Of a stretch of 64,000 nucleotides of DNA, positions 58,573 to 64,000 are shown piece after piece (the stretch's first letter is position 1; every line of letters starts with the position of its first letter). The notes beneath the pieces were generated by a model, which did not search any database, had not been told where the DNA came from, and saw only the letters and a list, made by a program, of their open reading frames with translations. The position numbers and the translations under genes are program-made. This DNA is from Rhodocyclaceae bacterium. Lineage in GTDB: Bacteria; Pseudomonadota; Gammaproteobacteria; Burkholderiales; Rhodocyclaceae. The stretch is from positions 1 through 64,000 of the forward strand of contig JACAEF010000030.1 in NCBI GenBank assembly GCA_013388985.1, read 5' to 3'.

Positions 58573-59733
58573 ATGTTCCGTCTTTCGCCCCCTCCCCACT
58601 CCGCGCGCCGATGCGGCGGACGCATCCTGGCCTCCTTGTTGATCGCGCTCGCGCTGGCCGTGGCCGGCTGGTTCGGCTGGCGCGCGCTCGGCCCCCCGCC
58701 GCCCGCAAAGAAAGCTGCCGGCGCGGTGCCGGTGGTCAGCGCGCAGGTCATCGCCGGCGACGTTCCGGTGCGGCTTGCGACCACCGGCACGGTCAGCCCG
58801 CTCCAGTCGGTGGAGGTGCGCGCCCAGCTGAGCGCGACGATCCGCGCAGTCCATGTGCGTGAAGGCCAGACGGTGCGCGCGGGAGAACGGCTGTTCACCC
58901 TCGACACGCGCAACGAGGAAGCCAATCTCCACAAAGCCGAGGCCCAGCTGGCCAAGAGCCGGGCCGATCTGGCCAACGCCGAACGCACGTTGCAGCGCCA
59001 GCGCGAGCTCTTCGCCCGCAAATTCATCTCGCAGGCCGCGCTCGACGCGGCGCAAAACCAGGCCGACAGCCTGCGTGCGCAAGTGGCCGCCGACCAGGCC
59101 AGCGTCGCGGCCAGTCGCGTGGCGCGCGCCTACGGCGAGATCGTCGCGCCGATCGGCGGCCGCATCGGCGCGATCCCGGTCTATCCCGGCAGCCTCGTGC
59201 AACCGAACGGCGCGGCGCTGGTGACGGTCACGCAGATCGATCCGATCAACGTCGGCTTCTCGCTGCCCGAGCGGGAACTGCCTGAGTTGCGGCGGGCTCT
59301 CGATGCGGGCGGCGTCGAGGTCACGGCGCAGCTCGACGGCGGCGGGACGCGTGTCGGCCAACTGGTGTTCCTCGACAACGCGGTCGATGGCGCCAGCGGC
59401 ACGATCCGCCTCAAGGCGCGTTTCGACAATGCCGATGGCCGGCTGTGGCCCGGCATGTTCGTCGCCGTGAGCCTGGCGCCACGCACCCTGCGCGACGCGC
59501 TCAGCGTGCCGGCGCAGGCGGTGCAGACCGGGCCGGAACGCAAGTTCGTGTATGTGATCGGCGCGGACGACAAAGTGAGCATCGCCCCGGTGAAGGTTCT
59601 CCTGATCCAGGACGGCCGCGCCGTCATCGAAGGCGTTGCCGCCGGCACGCGCGTCGTCGTCGAAGGCGCGCAGAACCTGCGCCCCGGCAGCGCCGTGGTG
59701 GAAGCGCGCAGCGAGCGGCAGAAGTCATCGTGA
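58573..59733 (+). CDS. RND efflux periplasmic adaptor (membrane fusion protein)
   Basis: 386 residues: an N-terminal membrane anchor (about 18-36), lipoyl halves with GTVSPLQSVEVRAQLSATI and the conserved REGQTVRAGERLFTLD, an alpha-helical hairpin (about 115-180) and beta-barrel domains. It resembles MdtA-type adaptors. The stop overlaps the permease start (GTGA). An ATG start at 58573 places the membrane segment correctly. Confidence 0.92.
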   Translation: MFRLSPPPHSARRCGGRILASLLIALALAVAGWFGWRALGPPPPAKKAAGAVPVVSAQVIAGDVPVRLATTGTVSPLQSVEVRAQLSATIRAVHVREGQTVRAGERLFTLDTRNEEANLHKAEAQLAKSRADLANAERTLQRQRELFARKFISQAALDAAQNQADSLRAQVAADQASVAASRVARAYGEIVAPIGGRIGAIPVYPGSLVQPNGAALVTVTQIDPINVGFSLPERELPELRRALDAGGVEVTAQLDGGGTRVGQLVFLDNAVDGASGTIRLKARFDNADGRLWPGMFVAVSLAPRTLRDALSVPAQAVQTGPERKFVYVIGADDKVSIAPVKVLLIQDGRAVIEGVAAGTRVVVEGAQNLRPGSAVVEARSERQKSS

Positions 59734-62700
59734 ATCTCTCCGAGCTGTGCATCCGCCGTCCGGTGATGACGGTGCTGCTCTCGGCGGCGGTGATCCTGGC
59801 CGGCCTGCTCGCCTACCGCGACCTGCCGATCGCCGCGCTGCCAAGCTACGACACGCCGACGATCTCGGTCACCGCGACGCTTCCCGGCGCCAGCCCGGAA
59901 ACCATGGCATCCTCGGTCGCCACGCCCTTGGAGCGGCAGTTCTCGACCATCTCGGGGCTGGCGGTGATGAGCTCTTCCTCGACGCTCGGCAACACCTCGA
60001 TCACCCTCGAATTCGACCAGTCGCGCGACATGGACAGCGCCTCGATCGACGTGCAGGCCGCCCTGTTGCGCGCCCAGCGCGCGATGCCGGCCGAGATGAC
60101 CACGCCGCCGGCCTACCGCAAGGTGAACCCGGCCGATGCGCCGATCATCTTCCTCTCGCTCACCTCGCCGTCGCTGCCGCTCTCCGAACTCAATGATTTC
60201 GCCGACAAACTGATCGCGCCGACGCTGTCCACTCTTCCCGGGGTGGCCCAGGTCAATATCAACGGCCAGAAGAAATATGCCGTTCGCATCCAGGTCGACA
60301 GCGCGGCGCTCGCCGCGCGCAACCTGACGCTGGAAGACATTGCCTCCGCCTTGCGTAGCGCCAACGCCAACTCTCCCGTCGGCGTGCTCGACGGCCCGCG
60401 CCAGACGCTGACGATCCAGGCCAACCGTCAGCTGGAGAATGCCGCCGCCTTCGCCAACCTGATCGTCGCCACCGCGCCCGGCGGCCGCCCGGTGCGTCTT
60501 TCCGATGTCGCCACGGTCGCGGACAGCGTCGAATCGCTGAAGACGGCGAGCTGGGCCAACGGCGAGCGGGCGATCACGCTGTCGGTGCTGCGCCAGCCCG
60601 GCGCGAACACCGTCGCCACGGTCGATGCGATCCGCGCCGCGATCCCCGGCATCGTCGCCCAGCTCCCCGGTTCGGTCGAGCTGAAACTGCGCAACGACCG
60701 CTCGATCTCGATCCGTCAGGCGATCCACGACGTACAGGTGACGCTCGCCTTCACCGTCCTGCTGGTGTTGTTGACGATCCTGCTGTTCCTGCGCAAGCCC
60801 GGCGCGACGCTGATCCCGGCATTGTCGCTGCCGATCTCGCTGCTCGGCACGATGGCATGCATGCGAGTGCTCGATTACAGCCTCGACAACATCTCGCTGC
60901 TCGCCATCACCCTGGCAGTCGGCCTGGTGGTCGATGATGCGATCGTCGTGCTCGAGAACATCGTGCGCCATGCCGAGAATGGCGAGAAGCCGCTCAAGGC
61001 CGCATTGCGCGGCGCGCGCGAGGTGGGCTTCACGATCGTCTCGATCTCGCTGTCGCTGGTCGCGGTATTCATCCCGATCTTCTTCATGCCGGGCGTGATC
61101 GGCCTGCTGTTCCATGAATTCGCCGCCGTCGTCGGCATCTCGATCCTCGTTTCGGCGCTCGTGTCACTGACGCTGATCCCGATGCTGGCGAGCCGCTTCG
61201 TCCGCCAGGAGACGCAGGAGAGCCGCAGCCTGCGGCTGACGGCCTGGTTCGAGCGCGGCTTCGCGAAGACGCTGGCGGGCTACGAGCGTATGCTCGACTG
61301 GGCGCTCGCGCACACTCGCAGCGTCCTCGCCCTCGCGGTGGCGACGCTCGCCGCCACCTGGGCGCTGTTCGCCGTCTTGCCCAAAGGCTTTTTCCCGGAC
61401 GAGGACATCGGCCTGGCCCTGATCACCGTCGAGGCCGCCGAAGACATTTCGTTTCCCGCGATGGTCGAACTCCTGCAGCGCACCAGCGAGACGATCCGCG
61501 CCCATCCCGCCGTGGAGACGCTGATCGTCAACGCCAGCGACGGCAACAGCGCGCGCCTGTTCATGAACCTCAAGCCGCGCGAGCAGCGCCCGCACATGAC
61601 CCGCGTCGTCGAAGACCTGCGCAAGGCGCTGCGCGCGATTCCCGGCATCACGGCCTACATCAACCCGATCCAGAACCTGCGGCTCGGCGGTCGCCCCAGC
61701 AAGAGCCGCTACCAGTACATCCTGCGCAGCGTCGAGGGCGGCGCCCTGCGCAACGCGGCGGACGGCATGGTGGCACGGCTGCGGGAAGACCCGCTGTTCC
61801 GCGACGTGACCACCGACGCCCAGCTCAAAGGCTTGCAGGTGCGGCTCGACATCGACCGCGACAAGGCCAGCCTGCTCGGCGTCGCGATCGGCGACATCCG
61901 CGCCGCGCTCTACAGCGCCTTCGGCGAGCGGCAGGTATCGACGATCTACACCTCGAGCGACAGCTACCAGGTGATCATGCAGGTCGGCGCCGGGGATCGC
62001 GCCGCGGAGGACGCCTTCGACAAGCTCTATGTGCGCGCCAAGGGTGGAGCGCTCGTGCCGCTCTCCAGCCTCGCCACCGTGCGGCGCGAGGTCGGTCCGG
62101 TGGCGATCAACCACGTCGGCCAGCTCGAAGCGATGACGATCTCGTTCAACCTCGCTCCCGGCGCGGCGCTCGGCGATGCCGCCCAGGCGATCGAGAAATA
62201 TCGCCAGGAACTCCACTTCCCGGCCAGCATCCTCACCAGCTGGGGAGGAGATGCCGCCGCCTTCCAGTCCTCGCAGCGCAGCCAGATCGTACTGATCGTC
62301 GCCGCGCTGCTGGTCATCTACGTGCTGCTCGGGGTGCTCTACGAGAGTTACATCCATCCGTTGACGATCCTCGCCGGCCTACCCTCCGCCGCCGTCGGCG
62401 CGTTCGTCGTGCTCTGGCTGTTCGGACTCGACGTATCGCTGATCGCGATGATCGGCATCCTGATGCTGATCGGCATCGTCAAGAAAAATGCGATCATGAT
62501 GATCGACTTCGCGCTCGCCGCGCAGCGCGAACAGGGCATGGAGCCGCGCGCGGCGATCCGCAGCGCCTGCCTGATCCGCTTCCGGCCGATCATGATGACC
62601 ACCGCGGTGGCGCTGATGGGCGCCCTGCCGATCGCCCTCGGGCTGGGCGCCGGCGCCGAGCTGCGCCAGCCGCTCGGCCTCGCCGTGGTCGGCGGCCTGC

Positions 62701-62807
62701 TGCTCTCGCAGCTCGTGACGCTGCTGATCACGCCGGTGATCTATCTCGCCCTCGACCGTTACTCCGGCCGCGGCCCGCTGCGGATCGACGAGGAGGAAAC
62801 GGCTTGA
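59730..62807 (+). CDS. RND multidrug efflux permease (MdtB/MdtC type)
   Basis: 1025-residue proton-driven transporter with 12 membrane helices. The start NLSELCIRRPVMTVLLSAA, the TM4 motif GLVVDDAIVVLENIVRH with the two Asp of the proton relay, and the TM10 Lys-containing region IGIVKKNAIMMIDFALAA are present. Homology is closest to MdtB/MdtC. No outer-membrane channel follows. GTG start. Confidence 0.93.
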   Translation: MNLSELCIRRPVMTVLLSAAVILAGLLAYRDLPIAALPSYDTPTISVTATLPGASPETMASSVATPLERQFSTISGLAVMSSSSTLGNTSITLEFDQSRDMDSASIDVQAALLRAQRAMPAEMTTPPAYRKVNPADAPIIFLSLTSPSLPLSELNDFADKLIAPTLSTLPGVAQVNINGQKKYAVRIQVDSAALAARNLTLEDIASALRSANANSPVGVLDGPRQTLTIQANRQLENAAAFANLIVATAPGGRPVRLSDVATVADSVESLKTASWANGERAITLSVLRQPGANTVATVDAIRAAIPGIVAQLPGSVELKLRNDRSISIRQAIHDVQVTLAFTVLLVLLTILLFLRKPGATLIPALSLPISLLGTMACMRVLDYSLDNISLLAITLAVGLVVDDAIVVLENIVRHAENGEKPLKAALRGAREVGFTIVSISLSLVAVFIPIFFMPGVIGLLFHEFAAVVGISILVSALVSLTLIPMLASRFVRQETQESRSLRLTAWFERGFAKTLAGYERMLDWALAHTRSVLALAVATLAATWALFAVLPKGFFPDEDIGLALITVEAAEDISFPAMVELLQRTSETIRAHPAVETLIVNASDGNSARLFMNLKPREQRPHMTRVVEDLRKALRAIPGITAYINPIQNLRLGGRPSKSRYQYILRSVEGGALRNAADGMVARLREDPLFRDVTTDAQLKGLQVRLDIDRDKASLLGVAIGDIRAALYSAFGERQVSTIYTSSDSYQVIMQVGAGDRAAEDAFDKLYVRAKGGALVPLSSLATVRREVGPVAINHVGQLEAMTISFNLAPGAALGDAAQAIEKYRQELHFPASILTSWGGDAAAFQSSQRSQIVLIVAALLVIYVLLGVLYESYIHPLTILAGLPSAAVGAFVVLWLFGLDVSLIAMIGILMLIGIVKKNAIMMIDFALAAQREQGMEPRAAIRSACLIRFRPIMMTTAVALMGALPIALGLGAGAELRQPLGLAVVGGLLLSQLVTLLITPVIYLALDRYSGRGPLRIDEEETA

Positions 62808-62808
62808 G

Positions 62809-62833
62809 GTGCCGTCCCGCCAGCGCCGACTTT
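62809..62833 (-). repeat. 25 bp dispersed repeat, copy 17 (after RND permease)
   Basis: Consensus copy starting 1 base after the permease stop codon. Confidence 0.92.
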
Positions 62834-62913
62834 TCGAGGCGAGGCGGCGCCCGGCGGGACGTTCCCCCTTTTCCCGCCAGCGCCGACTTTTCGAGGCGAG
62901 GCGGCGCCCGGCG
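62815..62913. repeat. Tandem 42 bp direct duplication containing the dispersed repeat
   Basis: The 42 bases at 62815-62856 recur exactly at 62872-62913. Each unit holds part of the dispersed repeat (TCCCGCCAGCGCCGACTTTT) followed by CGAGGCGAGGCGGCGCCCGGCG-type sequence. A third, degenerate repeat follows at 62929-62945. Confidence 0.85.
62872..62890 (-). repeat. Dispersed repeat, partial copy 18
   Basis: Second tandem unit, lacking the GTGCCG end of the repeat. Confidence 0.75.
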
Positions 62914-62928
62914 CGAAACCCGTTCATC

Positions 62929-62945
62929 CATCAATGCCGACTTTC
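62929..62945 (-). repeat. Dispersed repeat, degenerate copy 19
   Basis: CCATCAATGCCGACTTT resembles the A-tract half of the repeat (about 13 of 17 bases). Confidence 0.45.
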
Positions 62946-62970
62946 GCGCGATCTGCTAAGCTTCGTGATC

Positions 62971-63501
62971 ATGGCGCAAGTCAACCCCACCCACCTGTAC
63001 CTCGATGTCGATTATCTCGGCAGCGCCGAGGCTTTCGTCGACGAAGTCCTCACTGCGATCAACAAGGAAGTGCTGTTCGACGAGTTCTACCGCTACGAGA
63101 TCGAAGAACTCTGTCAGTTCATGCACTGCTTCGGCGCGCCGACGGGAACGGTGCTGCTGCAGGAGGGCGAGGCAGGCGATCATCTGATCCTGCTGCTGTC
63201 CGGGCGGGTCATCGTGCGCAAGACCGATCTGGCCGGCAAGGCGCACAGCCTGGCGATGGTCGGCGAAGGCAGCATTCTCGGCGAGATGTCGCTGATCGAC
63301 GGCCAGCCCCGTTTCGCCACCTGCATCGCGGCGGAAGCCACGCGCTTCGCGGTGCTGTCGAAATCCGACCTCAACGAAATCCTCGCCCTCCATCCGCGGC
63401 TGGCGAACAAGTTCCTCACCATGCTGCTGCAGATCATGGTCGAGCGGCTGCGCGACCTGGGCACAAAGGTCGTCTCTCCCTCCAGCCGGCCGCTCGTCTA
63501 G
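62971..63501 (+). CDS. Cyclic nucleotide-binding domain protein
   Basis: 176 residues with a single cNMP-binding beta-roll (about 45-150): GTVLLQEGEAGDHLILLLSGRVIV and the phosphate-binding cassette GEMSLIDGQPRFATCIA. No helix-turn-helix follows, so it is not a CRP-type regulator but a sensor or scaffold. I chose the ATG at 62971; a longer in-frame reading from 62809 only translates the repeat region. It lies 26 bases before glgB. Confidence 0.8.
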   Translation: MAQVNPTHLYLDVDYLGSAEAFVDEVLTAINKEVLFDEFYRYEIEELCQFMHCFGAPTGTVLLQEGEAGDHLILLLSGRVIVRKTDLAGKAHSLAMVGEGSILGEMSLIDGQPRFATCIAAEATRFAVLSKSDLNEILALHPRLANKFLTMLLQIMVERLRDLGTKVVSPSSRPLV

Positions 63502-63527
63502 ACGCCAGCCTCGACCAAGCTCGCGTC

Positions 63528-64000
63528 ATGCCATCTCAACCCAGCATTCACAGCCGGTTCGGCGAGCTCGATCTCCATCTGTTCCATGAAGGCAGCCACA
63601 GCCGCGTCTATCGCTGCCTGGGCGCCCACCCCGAGACCCGCGACGGCGTCGCCGGCTGCCATTTCGCCGTCTGGGCGCCCAACGCCCATGCCGTCTCGGT
63701 GATGGGCGACTTCAACGGCTGGCACCGCCATTCCCACTGGTTGCGGCAGATCCATCCCGGTTCCGGCATCTGGGAAGGCTTCGTCGTCGGCGCCAGGGTC
63801 GGCCAGCGCTACAAGTTCCACATCGAATCCGCCCTGCATGGCTACAAGGTCGACAAGGCCGATCCCTTCGCCTTCGCTGCCGAAGCGCCACCCGCCACCG
63901 CCTCGGTGATCGCCGATCTCTCGTATCGATGGAACGATGCCGAATGGATGGCGCGGCGGCGCGAGAAGAACGCCCTCGACGCGCCCTTCGCCGTCTATGA
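63528..64000 (+). CDS. glgB: 1,4-alpha-glucan branching enzyme GlgB, N-terminal part only
   Basis: The gene runs off the right edge after 157 codons. The visible part contains the N1/CBM48 domain with VYRCLGAHPETRDGVAGCHFAVWAPNA, VSVMGDFNGW and GYKVDKADPFAFAAE, which are typical of GlgB. The enzyme forms alpha-1,6 branches in glycogen. The catalytic GH13 domain is outside the window. Confidence 0.93.
   Translation, partial: MPSQPSIHSRFGELDLHLFHEGSHSRVYRCLGAHPETRDGVAGCHFAVWAPNAHAVSVMGDFNGWHRHSHWLRQIHPGSGIWEGFVVGARVGQRYKFHIESALHGYKVDKADPFAFAAEAPPATASVIADLSYRWNDAEWMARRREKNALDAPFAVY

Noticed and set aside
62809-62970. N-terminal extension of the cNMP-binding protein
   Set aside because: The translation simply repeats the dispersed-repeat peptide (RQRRLFEARRRPA twice); the ATG at 62971 starts the conserved part.

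Overview
This 64 kb window is chromosomal DNA of a GC-rich betaproteobacterium, most likely Rhodocyclales or a neighbouring Nitrosomonadales lineage. The evidence is gene order typical of that class (rimP-nusA-infB-rbfA-truB; smc-zipA-ligA; dapC-dapD-pilU-dapE-prmB), two complete and one truncated exported protein of the PEP-CTERM (exosortase) lifestyle, and strong G/C third-position use. Almost all of it is dense housekeeping DNA, with small accessory patches: a PIN/Phd toxin-antitoxin pair, an MNT/HEPN pair next to tRNA-Val, a miniature inverted-repeat element, and the AT-richer PEP-CTERM genes.

Layout. 1-277: start of a secreted nidogen-like protein. 418-6310 (minus): translation/transcription operon rimP-nusA-infB-rbfA-truB, with a TATAAT promoter and a leader hairpin that looks like an attenuator. 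6435-20083 (minus): rluB, scpB, scpA, a YigI-like thioesterase, trpS, a site-2 protease, yciO, rnm, galU, ligA, zipA and smc. 20178-26571: biotin genes bioB, [vapCB], bioD, then bioA-bioF-bioH-bioC. 26568-32484: azlCD, a two-gene 2-oxoacid dehydrogenase E1 and a TRAP transporter dctPQM. 32560-38988: queF, a membrane protein, dapC, dapD, pilU, dapE, prmB. 39066-46687: two PEP-CTERM genes flanking rluF, rlmJ, acetoacetyl-CoA synthetase and ETF-ubiquinone oxidoreductase. 46830-52668: CbiM-like protein, etfA, etfB, uvrB, aromatic/aspartate aminotransferase. 52669-54063: MITE-like element, tRNA-Val, MNT/HEPN pair. 54111-62807: AttH-like/ABC operon and, divergently, an RND efflux operon. 62971-64000: cyclic-nucleotide-binding protein and the start of glgB.

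Two signals stand out. First, a 25 bp dispersed repeat (GTCGGCGCTGG, a short variable centre, then ACGGCAC, with A-tract on the left) occurs about 17 times plus degenerate copies. It sits on stop codons, between genes, and also in frame inside at least seven proteins (ScpA, BioD, BioH, BioC, a membrane protein, RlmJ, acetoacetyl-CoA synthetase), where it reads K-V-G-A-G-x-T-A or, in the other orientation, C-R-P-A-S-A-D-F; in rbfA it supplies the start codon. It behaves like a protein-tolerated palindromic-element family, although it is not palindromic. Second, all three PEP-CTERM-type genes have a sigma-54 (-24/-12) promoter and, about 70-80 bp upstream on the same helix face, a shared TGT-N11-ACA element. 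This defines a candidate enhancer site for the PrsR-type regulator of the exosortase regulon.

Functionally, the ETF pair (etfAB) and ETF-ubiquinone oxidoreductase with acetoacetyl-CoA synthetase point to acyl-CoA/ketone-body oxidation. The E1/TRAP cluster suggests uptake and oxidation of a 2-oxoacid or related carboxylate. The ETF-QO gene has an in-frame TGA 20 codons before its conserved end.
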